64,000 nucleotides of DNA from Xylocopa sonorina (taxonomy: Eukaryota; Arthropoda; Insecta; Hymenoptera; Apidae): positions 992,001 to 1,056,000 of the forward strand of contig NW_027490113.1 of assembly GCF_050948175.1 (NCBI RefSeq). The letters are read 5' to 3'. This document shows positions 40,001 to 50,400 of this stretch, piece after piece (position 1 is the first letter of the stretch; each line of letters opens with the position of its first letter). Made by a program: the position numbers and the translations under genes. Under the pieces are notes generated by a model. That model did no database searches and was not told the origin of the DNA. It was given only the letters and a program-made list of their open reading frames with translations.

Positions 40001-41625
40001 TGATGGAAACCGCTGGCTAAGTCAAACGTGCTAAAATATTTAGCGCTGCCTAACTGATCCAGGATTTCCGTGATGCATGGCAAAGGATAAGCGTCGGCGA
40101 TTGATTTCTCGTTCAAGGCTCTATAATCAATAACCACTCGCCAACGCTTGTTCCCTTGCGAATCAGCTTTCTTCGGAACAACCCATAACGGTGAGTTGTA
40201 GGGCGATTTAGAATCGCGGATAATGCCGTTTTGTAAAAGTTTTTCGATTTGGTCCCGAATCTCCTCTTTGTGTATGGGAGGGAATCTATATTGTTTTACA
40301 TTAATAGGTCTGTCGTCGACCGTAGGGATCTTGTGTGTAGCCGCGCTTGTATGACCTAGAGTATCGCCTTCTACATAAAATAAATCTTGAGTTTTATCTA
40401 CCAATTTTAAAACGTGCTGCTTTTCTTCTTGGTTGAGGTGATCTAATCGTAACATTTCTATTACTTTTTCGAGGCGAGATTTCGGCGCATTTACGGAGGG
40501 TTGTGTTGACCTGGGTTTTACAACTGAACTGGCTACCTGAGCGTATGTCGGTTTCGTCCTGACACTAAGAGGAGTTTCGTACATAGAATTTGCATTTGAA
40601 CGCGAAACTGAATTAACTGGTTTCCCTTTTTGGGATATGCCGATCGAAGCGGCGGAAAAGTTTACGGATTCTGACCTTGATTTTGGATTCAGGCTGGATT
40701 CGTCGGACTTAGTAAAAATTGTGAAGAGCGCGGGGCTGTCTTCTATGGATTTGAATGAATTTTTCGCTACTGGTTCGAGCTTCACTTGAGGCAGAGCGAT
40801 TTCGACCGTTTTGTCGGTCGAGTTAATTACTCGAGTAATCGCTGTCCCATCGTTAACTCTAACAAGTGCATTACCGAAAAATATTCCGGGCGCGATGTCT
40901 AATCTGGGGATTATTCCCTCGGATATTCCAGAATTAATTATTCTGACTTTAACCCCGATGTTCATGCGCGGCGGAATAGAGACCCTTTCATCGGTCTTTA
41001 GAAAATCGTTCGCAGGTATATCGACCTTTCCCGAGGTCTTCGGCTTTTGTTTCTGCGGCTTGCTCGTCGGCGGATTGACCTTGTCGAATGTTATAGAAGG
41101 ATTGCCTTTAGGCGGAATAACCTGATCGGTTTCGATATTTGAAATTTCGCGACGAAATGGAATTGTTTTCCCGTGCCACTTGATCTGGCATTTCGGGAAC
41201 GATATTTCGGCATCCGCGCAAAATCCGGATCCTAGAATCCCATCCGGGCCGAGGGGAAAATCATCGTTTACCACGTTGAATGGTACCACGCGATCGAATA
41301 AAACTATATTCACGGTACCGACGGTCGACGTTTTCCCATTGGTTACACCCGTTATAACGACTGTTTCGGCGGTGTCGATTCGTGCGACGGAAGATAACGC
41401 GGAGCGTTTAATTATATTTATTTCGGCGCCCGTGTCTATCATAAACTCGGTAGGTTGAATTAACGCGACCGATTCTAATACGACACTAGGCGTGTTGGTT
41501 TTGCCGGTTAAGTTTACTGCGGCATCGTATCGTCGATTTCCGCGGTTTGGCCGTTCAGTGCGAGAGATCGAATTTGGTGGTTGGCCTCGCGTCCTGTCTC
41601 GCGGCGCGGAAGGAGGCCACTCCCG
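36709..41625 (-). CDS. pol: Pol polyprotein: protease, reverse transcriptase, RNase H, integrase
   Basis: This frame replicates and integrates the retrotransposon. It is in the -1 frame relative to gag and open from about 41643. The interval given starts at the first codon read after the proposed frameshift, and the first Met is at 41442. Numbered from that Met (1577 residues): the aspartic protease DTGA is at 3-6; the RT catalytic residues are D474 and YLDD at 536-539; RNase H has D685 and D751; a proline-rich linker runs from about 832 to 840. The integrase has an HHCC zinc finger (H1040, H1047, C1077, C1080), a catalytic triad D1110-D1170-E1206 (D59D35E spacing) and a GPY motif at 1340-1342. 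No chromodomain is seen. The frame has no internal stop. Its last 104 residues are encoded by the 3' LTR and the polypurine tract is inside the frame, which is odd. Domain order is that of Ty3/gypsy. Expected product by frameshift: a Gag-Pol of about 2033 residues. Confidence 0.95.
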   Translation of the reverse strand, partial: REWPPSAPRDRTRGQPPNSISRTERPNRGNRRYDAAVNLTGKTNTPSVVLESVALIQPTEFMIDTGAEINIIKRSALSSVARIDTAETVVITGVTNGKTSTVGTVNIVLFDRVVPFNVVNDDFPLGPDGILGSGFCADAEISFPKCQIKWHGKTIPFRREISNIETDQVIPPKGNPSITFDKVNPPTSKPQKQKPKTSGKVDIPANDFLKTDERVSIPPRMNIGVKVRIINSGISEGIIPRLDIAPGIFFGNALVRVNDGTAITRVINSTDKTVEIALPQVKLEPVAKNSFKSIEDSPALFTIFTKSDESSLNPKSRSESVNFSAASIGISQKGKPVNSVSRSNANSMYETPLSVRTKPTYAQVASSVVKPRSTQPSVNAPKSRLEKVIEMLRLDHLNQEEKQHVLKLVDKTQDLFYVEGDTLGHTSAATHKIPTVDDRPINVKQYRFPPIHKEEIRDQIEKLLQNGIIRDSKSPYNSPLWVVPKKADSQGNKRWRVVIDYRALNEKSIADAYPLPCITEILDQLGSAKYFSTFDLASGFHQIPMEPADAHKTAFSTPNGHYEFTRMPFGLKNAPATFQRLMDSVLAGLQGNELFVYLDDIVLYASSLQEHAIKYEKLTRRLREANLVLQPDKCEFLRREVSYLGHIISESGVKPDPSKVRAVREFPRPTNCKQIKQFLGLAGYYRRFISNFSNVAKPLTNLLKKDTPFVWRNEQQNAFVKLRDALCEAPILQYPNFKLPFIITTDASADAIGAVLSQGPIGRDLPIAYTSRLLNSAERNYSTIEKECLAIVYAVHHFRPYIYGNQFKLVTDHRPLVWMNSVKDPSSRLVRWRLKLAEYNYEMIYKTGKTNLNADALSRNPVKVLPITQSSSSDENIFEPYPKSRQQKKSVVPPPPPPSPSSDDHGAPETLPRETLKLPTLPTLPTPRTATDKEEIYTPLPNEHVRLEPLFKFTRDTIATRRDNNVIFITKSGHSYDAGAKEMEKAGKFFFSKNDVVLTKARVIKIDDFYQVQLPIIEHESRAIDYQIVIESLRSLFDVVSELQLQTISIAQTALDSIPWSQIQKALQDLFYEMPIQITVCQGLIHIPPVEHRTKIIQENHDTPIGGHKGVNKTYSRIREKYFWPNMKTEIQNYISKCRSCQREKLVRVKTRQPLTLTDTPGCAFDKISMDVMGPLPITPDEYTHILTIQDLLTKYSVAIPLKQTTAVDIADALITEFICKFGCPKGILTDQGSNFINSLIKAIAVKYRIKQYKSTAFHPQTNGSVERSHHVLAEYLKHYIDTSGDWKRWLPYAMFSYNTSVHEGTLYTPHELVFGRIARTPSETPFQDSTENETYSDYLIMLNEKITRSQRIARENLDNAKRRAKYYYDKKTNTQKFEAGQWVFLLREPNRHKFESQYVGPYRIVEILSNNNVKLAIKDRYKIVHSNKLKLCKRMSGVRETKTECKIVQSETTSTNSSENSESLSAGESSGIKHHLEGYSAEVKRARHSLPGRDSYVHRQPTGRTTNLQPSNNPHVPDRRSWHCQDSFCMGGGVTSGVPPSTPQRHPQHPAATHLPPAASKCVERAPSHTGKQTERRAKAARYPRARRRSTVRPRDDARYRQSWETCSLQPHEQITEHLADSPTPSSHYSYFDNVYS
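37025..37033 (-). other. Polypurine tract (plus-strand primer)
   Basis: In element sense GGGGGGAGG sits immediately before the TGTAACG start of the 3' LTR, where the RNase H-resistant primer for plus-strand DNA synthesis is expected. It is embedded in the pol reading frame, where it encodes Gly residues near Pol residue 1470. Position and purine run make the call firm. Confidence 0.85.
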
Positions 41626-42809
41626 TTTCCCGATGCCCGAATATTATTGTAGTATTGCCGTTTTCGGCATTCCTCGATTTCGTGACCCGGCGTTTTGCAA
41701 TACCGACAATATTTTTCACGGGGTGTGGTCGGGCGCGGTTGATCGTATGCGGCCCTGGGAGCCGGAGTGTCGCGTGAAATAACGGGACGGTGCAAATTAG
41801 GCGCTTGTCGTGGCGGAATTGACCTGCGGCAATCCCTCGCGTAATGGCCTGTGTTATGGCAATTCGAGCAAACTATTTCGTTTCGCCTTGCACGATTTTC
41901 AGTTGTAGGTCGAGAATTTACTAAACGTTCGCGATCTAACTCGTATCTCTTGTATAAGTCCCTAGCGCGTGCGAATGCCTCTTGATGCGAATGAATCGTG
42001 TGAACGGGAATTTGGACGCGTATTTCCGGGATAAGCCCGTCCGTGAAACAACGTAATGTTAATTCATCTACGTTAGACGTCCCGCGTTCGGAAGCGTAAG
42101 GCGTTAATCTTTCGCAATCTATGATCGCTGTTCGTAAATCCTTTACACGGCTGATGTAGTCGAGGATGTGTTCTCCCGACTTCATGTAGATATTAGTGAG
42201 CTCCCCGCGATAATGGTCCGCGGATCTAATTGCACCGAAAGAGCTTCGTAATATATCCGTCAATTCTAATATAGATTGACACGGTTCGTCTTCTAAGGCT
42301 AAGTACGCGCGGCCCTTCAATTTGCTCTTGATTAATCGCGTGAAAGTGCGTTCACAACCGTTTGGGATCAATTCGTAGGCACGCTTACATGCACGAGTGA
42401 ATTGCAATACGGGCATGTTCTGCCCATCGTAATGCGGTACTGCCTCCAATGCTTGTTTCAATGATAACTCGTCATGCTGCGAGTTTGCGATTTCCGTGTT
42501 CGAACTTTGTAGCGGCGATACGTTTCGTTGTGCGAAATCTAAAGGAACGGTATCGGATCTAGTAGCGTCTTGTGATCGTCGAAGTGATTCTAATTCGCGG
42601 CGCATTTCCTCTATCTGCTGCATTAATTGAACGGTATTGTCGGCCGGTCTACTAATATCTACGGTTTCAGCGGTTCGCGGAACTGGATCGGCAAGAGCGT
42701 CCTGGTAATCGATATTCCTAACGGCTCTCTTATCGCGGTCCGCGTCGGTACCTGCGGCGGCGGCTCGGATCGGTTGATGACGCGTTTTGGTAGGCGTTCG
42801 TGTCGCCAT
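41514..42809 (-). CDS. gag: Gag (capsid/nucleocapsid) protein of copy B
   Basis: This 431-residue structural protein would form the intracellular particle and package element RNA. A coiled-coil-like segment is visible at about residues 58-82. A retrotransposon gag (capsid-like) region lies at roughly 130-290. Two CCHC zinc knuckles with CX2CX4HX4C spacing are at 314-327 and 368-381, typical of nucleocapsid. The ATG at 42807-42809 lies 74 nt after the 5' LTR, has a purine at -3 and G at +4, and is the first ATG after the primer site. The stop is at 41514-41516. The last 38 codons overlap pol in the -1 frame, and the slippery heptamer covers codons 393-395. The same protein start is present in copy C with Tyr for Ser at residue 190. 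The identification as Ty3/gypsy gag is firm; the capsid limits are approximate. Confidence 0.93.
   Translation of the reverse strand: MATRTPTKTRHQPIRAAAAGTDADRDKRAVRNIDYQDALADPVPRTAETVDISRPADNTVQLMQQIEEMRRELESLRRSQDATRSDTVPLDFAQRNVSPLQSSNTEIANSQHDELSLKQALEAVPHYDGQNMPVLQFTRACKRAYELIPNGCERTFTRLIKSKLKGRAYLALEDEPCQSILELTDILRSSFGAIRSADHYRGELTNIYMKSGEHILDYISRVKDLRTAIIDCERLTPYASERGTSNVDELTLRCFTDGLIPEIRVQIPVHTIHSHQEAFARARDLYKRYELDRERLVNSRPTTENRARRNEIVCSNCHNTGHYARDCRRSIPPRQAPNLHRPVISRDTPAPRAAYDQPRPTTPREKYCRYCKTPGHEIEECRKRQYYNNIRASGNGSGLLPRRETGREANHQIRSLALNGQTAEIDDTMPQ
41582..41631 (-). promoter_or_regulatory. Programmed -1 ribosomal frameshift signal between gag and pol
   Basis: In element sense, the heptamer G GGA AAC (41631-41625) is in the correct X XXY YYZ phase of the gag frame (codons Ser393-Gly394-Asn395). 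A 5-nt spacer GGGAG follows, then a 7-bp stem TGGCCTC (41619-41613) pairing with GAGGCCA (41588-41582) around a 24-nt GC-rich loop. GGGAAAC is a known retroviral-type slippery sequence. Pol is in the -1 frame and open from just upstream, as required. Function is inferred from architecture. Confidence 0.8.
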
Positions 42810-42858
42810 GGCTGGTCGCGTTTCTTCGTAGCCGAATTTCTAGAATTAACGCGAATCT

Positions 42859-42876
42859 ATCCCACCGCTGTCACCA
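42859..42876 (-). other. Primer binding site, tRNA-Leu type (copy B)
   Basis: In element sense TGGTGACAGCGGTGGGAT begins 7 nt after the 5' LTR. Its complement ends in CCACCGCTGTCACCA, which fits the 3' end of a tRNA-Leu (T-stem and acceptor stem plus CCA). That tRNA would prime minus-strand DNA synthesis. The tRNA identity rests on my knowledge of tRNA-Leu 3' ends and not on a host tRNA sequence. Confidence 0.75.
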
Positions 42877-42883
42877 AATTTCG

Positions 42884-44417
42884 TGTCACGTCGCGAGGGT
42901 GGAAAATTTCCGTTTTATTCGCGGATGACACGCAGCCAGAAAACGGACTCGGCACGCTTAATTGCGACGGGTTCCGGGTTCCTTTCGTGGGACAACGAAC
43001 ACTTTCAAAACGCGATCGCGGTAAATAGGAAAGATCCTACCCTTGCTGTCTTGAATCGTTGTTAATTTAGTATCCCTTCCTGAGATACTGTTGCTGTCGA
43101 GGATCGCTTTCCGGAATCGTCCCTGCGTAAGGGCTGCGAGGCTGGATCGTAAGAGGGATGAGTCTCCAACGTAGCGGGTTTCCTGTGCTGATCGGCTTGC
43201 CTTGGCCGGAAGAAGGCGACGGAGCTGGTTGTTGAAGAGCCACTGGAACGGTGGTGTTCGAACGAAGAGACGAAAGGGCTTCGATGCCCAAGTAATCGCG
43301 CATAAGTCGACGTAGGTAATTCTTCCGTCCCGCACGTCGAGCTTTACGTTTCGGATTGAGACACATTCGCGTCTAGTTCCAGCAATCCGGATACGAATCG
43401 GATAAGCGGCGGTCCGCTCTAACCTATCGGTCCAGAAGGGTGAAACGTCGACTATATCCGCACGTAGTTTCCGCTGTGGATCGGCGAAGTTAAGCGGCGG
43501 TCCGCTCTAACCAGCCGGTTACCAAGGTCAACTAGCGATTGGATTCGAATGATGGATATCCACGCGATAGCTCGTGGAAGAATTCGTAGATAATAATGAA
43601 ATTAGAGGATAATAATCAAATTTAAACTTGTACATGTAAGGTAAAATAAAATATATTCTAATATAAACCTAAGCTTACACTGACTTCCCTAAGGCTAAGT
43701 TAAAGATAGACTTAACGTTTAGAATTGGAATGAATTGACTTGAACTAGAATTGAAGTAGAATTAGAAACACCTCCGATTGAGGCATTGAGAGCGAGATTG
43801 GAACTCCTCGGTTCGAAGGACTGATCGGAACTGATCTTCAGCTCGCGTGTCCGCGACCTCCTCGAGTCGCGTGGCGTGCGAGTCGCTGGACCCCGGAGTG
43901 GGGTGGCCGCTCGGCCCGCGAAGTGGGGCGGCCGGTCGGAGTGGGGCGCGGCTCGCGTTAAGCGTGAGCCGCGCGCGTCGAACGGTTGCTTGGGCGTATC
44001 GAAACTTATGGCTATGAGAATTCGCAGATATATTAAGAACTATATGTGTGTTGTTTGCGTATGTACATTAGTTGTGTCGTGTACTTAATTCTAGGACGTT
44101 CTTATGAATATACATTATCAAAATAAGAATAATGGGAGGATGGCGTAGGCGAATCGGCGAGATGCTCGGTGATCTGTTCGTGCGGCTGGAGGCTGCATGT
44201 CTCCCAACTCTGGCGATAGCGCGCATCGTCGCGCGGTCGTACGGTCGATCTCCTGCGTGCTCGTGGATATCTGGCTGCCTTAGCTCGGCGTTCGGTCTGC
44301 TTTCCCGTGTGTGAAGGCGCTCTTTCCACGCACTTGGATGCGGCTGGCGGTAGATGCGTCGCTGCCGGATGCTGTGGGTGGCGCTGGGGGGTGGAAGGCG
44401 GCACGCCGGACGTTACA
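42884..44417 (-). mobile_element. 5' LTR of copy B
   Basis: A 1534-bp LTR identical by eye to the 3' LTR at 35491-37024. It would supply the promoter for genomic RNA. It has a GC-rich block (about 43887-43977), an AT-rich stretch downstream of it in sense, the 22-bp direct repeats and an AATAAA near its sense end. I see no unambiguous TATA box. Its upstream flank in sense ends in CTAG within satellite. Confidence 0.95.
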
Positions 44418-47400
44418 CTAGGAAATAGCGTCTGCAGATGTCTAGGTATCGTAGCAATAGAGTTCTAATGCTTCTTAAAACGCGAGATCGCATCCCATTT
44501 CTATGTTTCATGGTAAGGTATAAAATGATTTGCGAAGTGTTATGTATTCCTCGTCTACACTTCAAATGAATGTAAATGCGACACTTCCTTGCTAGGAAAT
44601 AGCGTCTGCAGATGTCTAGGTATCGTAGCAATAGAGTTCTAATGCTTCTTAAAACGCGATATCGCATCTCATTTCTATGTTTCATGGTAAGATATAATAT
44701 GATTTGCGAAGTGTTATGTATTCCTCGTCTACACTTCAAATGAATGTAAATGCGACACTTCCTTGCAAGGAAATAGCGTTTGCAAATGTCTACGTATCGT
44801 AGCAATAGAGTTCTAATGCTTCTTAAAACGCGATATCGCATCTCATTTCTATGTTTCATGGTAAGATATATTATGATTTGCGAAGTGTTATGTTTTCCTC
44901 GTCTACACTTCAAATGAACGTGAATGCGACACTTTCTCGCTAGGAAATAGCGTTTGCAGATGCCTACGTAGCGTAGCAATAGATTTCTAATGCTTCTGAA
45001 AACGCGAGATCGCATCCCATTTCTATGTTTCATGGTAAGATATAAAATGATTTGCGAAGTGTTATGTATTCCTCGTCTACACTTCAAATGAATGTAAATG
45101 CGACACTTCCTTGCTAGGAAATAGCGTCTGCAGATGTCTAGGTATCGTAGCAATAGAGTTCTAATGCTTCTTAAAACGAGATATTGCATTTCATATCTAT
45201 GTTTCATGATAAGATATAATATTCATTGTGAAGAGTTATGCATTCCTCGTCTACACTTCAAATGAATGTAAATGCGACACTTCCTTGCAAGGAAATAGCG
45301 TTTGCAGATGCCTACGTATCGTAGCAATAGAGTTCTTATGATTCTTAAAACGCGATATCGCATCTCATTTCTATGTTTCATGGTAAGATATAATATGATT
45401 TGCGAAGTGTTATGTATTCCTCGTCTACACATGAACTGAATGTAAATGCGACACTTCCTTGCAAGGAAATAGCGTTTGCAAATGTCTACCTATCGTAGCA
45501 ATAGTGTTCTAATGCTTCTTAAAACGCGATATCGCATCTCATTTCTATGTTTCATGATAAGATATAATATGATTTGCGAAGTGTCATGTATTCCTCGTCT
45601 ACACTTCAAATGAATGTAAATGCGACACTTCCTTGCAAGGAAATAGCGTTTGCAGATGTCTACGTATCGTAGCAATAGAGTTCTAATGCTTCTTAAAACG
45701 CGATATCGCATCTCATTTCTATGTTTCATGGTAAGATATAATATGATTTGCGGAGTGTTATGTATTCCTCGCCTACACATCAAATGAATGTGAATGCGAC
45801 ACTTTCTCGCTAGGAATTAGCGTTTGCAGATGCCTACGTATCGTAGCAATAGATTTCTAATGCTTCTGAAAACGCGAGATCGCATCCCATTTCTATGTTT
45901 CATGGTAAGATATAAAATGATTTGCGAAGTGTTATGTATTCCTCGTCTACACTTCAAATGAATGTAAATGCGACACTTCCTTGCTAGGAAATAGCGTCTG
46001 CAGATGTCTAGGTATCGTAGCAATAGAGTTCTAATGCTTCTTAAAACGAGATATTGCATTTCATATCTATGTTTCATGGTAAGATATAATATGATTTGCG
46101 AAGTGTTATGTATTCCTCGTCTACACTTCAAATGAATGTAAATGCGACACTTCCTTGCAAGGAAATAGCGTTTGCAAATGTCTACGTATCGTAGCAATAG
46201 AGTTCTAATGCTTCTTAAAACGAGATATTGCATTTCATTTCTATGTTTCATGGTAAGATATATTATGATTTGCGAAGTGTTATGTATTCCTCGTCTACAC
46301 TTCAAATGAACGTGAATGCGACACTTTCTCGCTAGGAAATAGCGTTTGCAGATGCCTACGTAGCGTAGCAATAGATTTCTAATGCTTCTGAAAACGCGAG
46401 ATCGCATCCCATTTCTATGTTTCATGGTAAGATATAAAATGATTTGCGAAGTGTTATGTATTCCTCGTCTACACTTCAAATGAATGTAAATGCGACACTT
46501 CCTTGCTAGGAAATAGCGTCTGCAGATGTCTAGGTATCGTAGCAATAGAGTTCTAATGCTTCTTAAAACGAGATATTGCATTTCATATCTATGTTTCATG
46601 ATAAGATATAATATTCATTGTGAAGAGTTATGCATTCCTCGTCTACACTTCAAATGAATGTAAATGCGACACTTCCTTGCAAGGAAATAGCGTTTGCAGA
46701 TGCCTACGTATCGTAGCAATAGAGTTCTTATGATTCTTAAAACGCGATATCGCATCTCATTTCTATGTTTCATGGTAAGATATAATATGATTTGCGAAGT
46801 GTTATGTATTCCTCGTCTACACATGAACTGAATGTAAATGCGACACTTCCTTGCAAGGAAATAGCGTTTGCAAATGTCTACCTATCGTAGCAATAGTGTT
46901 CTAATGCTTCTTAAAACGCGATATCGCATCTCATTTCTATGTTTCATGATAAGATATAATATGATTTGCGAAGTGTCATGTATTCCTCGTCTACACTTCA
47001 AATGAATGTAAATGCGACACTTCCTTGCAAGGAAATAGCGTTTGCAGATGTCTACGTATCGTAGCAATAGAGTTCTAATGCTTCTTAAAACGCGATATCG
47101 CATCTCATTTCTATGTTTCATGGTAAGATATAATATGATTTGCGGAGTGTTATGTATTCCTCGCCTACACATCAAATGAATGTGAATGCGACACTTTCTC
47201 GCTAGGAATTAGCGTTTGCAGATGCCTACGTATCGTAGCAATAGATTTCTAATGCTTCTGAAAACGCGAGATCGCATCCCATTTCTATGTTTCATGGTAA
47301 GATATAAAATGATTTGCGAAGTGTTATGTATTCCTCGTCTACACTTCAAATGAATGTAAATGCGACACTTCCTTGCTAGGAAATAGCGTCTGCAGATGTC

Positions 47401-50400
47401 TAGGTATCGTAGCAATAGAGTTCTAATGCTTCTTAAAACGAGATATTGCATTTCATATCTATGTTTCATGATAAGATATAATATTCATTGTGAAGAGTTA
47501 TGCATTCCTCGTCTACACTTCAAATGAATGTAAATGCGACACTTCCTTGCAAGGAAATAGCGTTTGCAGATGCCTACGTATCGTAGCAATAGAGTTCTTA
47601 TGATTCTTAAAACGCGATATCGCATCTCATTTCTATGTTTCATGGTAAGATATAATATGATTTGCGAAGTGTTATGTATTCCTCGTCTACACATGAACTG
47701 AATGTAAATGCGACACTTCCTTGCAAGGAAATAGCGTTTGCAAATGTCTACCTATCGTAGCAATAGTGTTCTAATGCTTCTTAAAACGCGATATCGCATC
47801 TCATTTCTATGTTTCATGATAAGATATAATATGATTTGCGAAGTGTCATGTATTCCTCGTCTACACTTCAAATGAATGTAAATGCGACACTTCCTTGCAA
47901 GGAAATAGCGTTTGCAGATGTCTACGTATCGTAGCAATAGAGTTCTAATGCTTCTTAAAACGCGATATCGCATCTCATTTCTATGTTTCATGGTAAGATA
48001 TAATATGATTTGCGGAGTGTTATGTATTCCTCGCCTACACATCAAATGAATGTGAATGCGACACTTTCTCGCTAGGAATTAGCGTTTGCAGATGCCTACG
48101 TATCGTAGAAATAGATTTCTAATGCTTCTTAAAACGCGAGATCGCATCCCATTTCTATGTTTCATGGTAAGGTATAAAATGATTTGCGAAGTGTTATGTA
48201 TTCCTCGTCTACACTTCAAATGAATGTAAATGCGACACTTCCTTGCTAGGAAATAGCGTCTGCAGATGTCTAGGTATCGTAGCAATAGAGTTCTAATGCT
48301 TCTTAAAACGCGATATCGCATCTCATTTCTATGTTTCATGGTAAGATATAATATGATTTGCGAAGTGTTATGTATTCCTCGTCTACACTTCAAATGAATG
48401 TAAATGCGACACTTCCTTGCAAGGAAATAGCGTTTGCAGATGCCTACGTAGCGTAGCAATAGATTTCTAATGCTTCTGAAAACGCGAGATCGCATCCCAT
48501 TTCTATGTTTCATGGTAAGATATAAAATGATTTGCGAAGTGTTATGTATTCCTCGTCTACACTTCAAATGAATGTAAATGCGACACTTCCTTGCTAGGAA
48601 ATAGCGTCTGCAGATGTCTAGGTATCGTAGCAATAGAGTTCTAATGCTTCTTAAAACGAGATATTGCATTTCATTTCTATGTTTCATGGTAAGATATAAT
48701 ATTATTTGCGAAGTGTTATGTATTCCTCGTCTACACATCAAATGAATGTAAATGCGACACTTCCTTGCAAGGAAATAGCGTTTGCAGATATCTACGTATC
48801 GAAGCAATAGAGTTCAAATGCTTCTTAAAACGAGATATTGCATCTCATATCTATGTTTCATGATAAGATATAATATTCATTGTGAAGTGTTATGCATTCC
48901 TCGTCTACGATTCAAATGAATGTAAATGCGACACTTCTTTGCAAGGAAATAGCGTTTGCAGATGTCTACGTATCGTAGCAATAGAGTTCTTATGATTCTT
49001 AAAACGCGATATCGCATCTCATTTCTATGTTTCATGGAAAGATATAATATGATTTGCGAAGTGTTATGTATTCCTCGTCTACACATCAAATGAATGTAAA
49101 TGCAACACTTCCTTGCTAGGAAATAGCGTCTGCAGATGTCTAGGTATCGTAGCAATAGAGTTCTAATGCTTCTGAAAACGCGAGATCGCATCCCATTTCT
49201 ATGTTTCATGGTAAGATATAAAATGATTTGCGAAGTGTTATGTATTCCTCGTCTACACTTCAAATGAATGTAAATGCGACACTTCCTTGCTAGGAAATAG
49301 CGTCTGCAGATGTCTAGGTATCGTAGCAATAGAGTTCTAATGCTTCTTAAAACGAGATATTGCATTTCATATCTATGTTTCATGATAAGATATAATATTC
49401 ATTGTGAAGAGTTATGCATTCCTCGTCTACACTTCAAATGAATGTAAATGCGACACTTCCTTGCAAGGAAATAGCGTTTGCAGATGCCTACGTATCGTAG
49501 CAATAGAGTTCTTATGATTCTTAAAACGCGATATCGCATCTCATTTCTATGTTTCATGGTAAGATATAATATGATTTGCGAAGTGTTATGTATTCCTCGT
49601 CTACACATCAACTGAATGTAAATGCGATACTTCCTTGCAAGGAAATAGCGCTTGCAGATGTCTACGTATCGTAGCAATAGAGTTCTTATGATTCTTAAAA
49701 CGCGATATCGCATCTCATTTCTATGTTTCATGGTAAGATATAATATGATTTGCGAAGTGTTATGTATTCCTCGTCTACACTTCAAATGAATGTAAATGCG
49801 ACACTTCTTTGCAAGGAAATAGCGTTTGCAGATGTTTACGTATCGTAGCAATAGAGTTCTTATGATTCTTAAAACGCGATATCGCATCTCATTTCTATGT
49901 TTCATGGAAAGATATAATATGATTTGCGAAGTGTTATGTATTCCTCGTCTACACATCAAATGAATGTAAATGCGACACTTCTTTGCAAGGAAATAGCGTT
50001 TGCAAATGTCTACGTATCGTAGCAATAGAGTTCTTATGATTCTTAAAACGCGATATCGCATCTCATTTCTATGTTTCATGGTAAGATATAATATGATTTG
50101 CGAAGTGTTATGTATTGCTCGTCTACACATCAAATGAATGTAAATGCGACACTTCCTTGCAAGGAAATAGCGTTTGCAGATGTCTACGTATCGTAGCAAT
50201 AGAGTTCTAATGCTTCTTAAAACGCGATATCGCATCTCATTTCTATGTTTCATGGTAAGATATAATATGACTTGCGAAGTGTTATGTATTCCTCGTCTAC
50301 ACTTCAAATGAATGTAAATGCGACACTTCCTTGCTAGGAAATAGCGTCTGCAGATGTCTAGGTATCGTAGCAATAGAGTTCTAATGCTTCTTAAAACGAG

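Larger units (their letters stand above)
35491..44417 (-). mobile_element. Complete Ty3/gypsy LTR retrotransposon (copy B)
   Basis: This 8927-bp element on the minus strand has a 5' LTR at 42884-44417, a tRNA-Leu-type primer binding site, gag, a -1 frameshift signal, pol (protease, RT, RNase H, integrase), a polypurine tract and a 3' LTR at 35491-37024. Both LTRs are 1534 bp and look identical by eye, and both reading frames are intact, so the insertion looks young and possibly autonomous. There is no env-like third frame. It is inserted in satellite, but the flanks do not carry a target-site duplication (CATA-type at the 3' side, CTAG-type at the 5' side) and are 47 bp out of register in the monomer. 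This suggests the present copy is a recombinant of two insertions. Confidence 0.97.
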
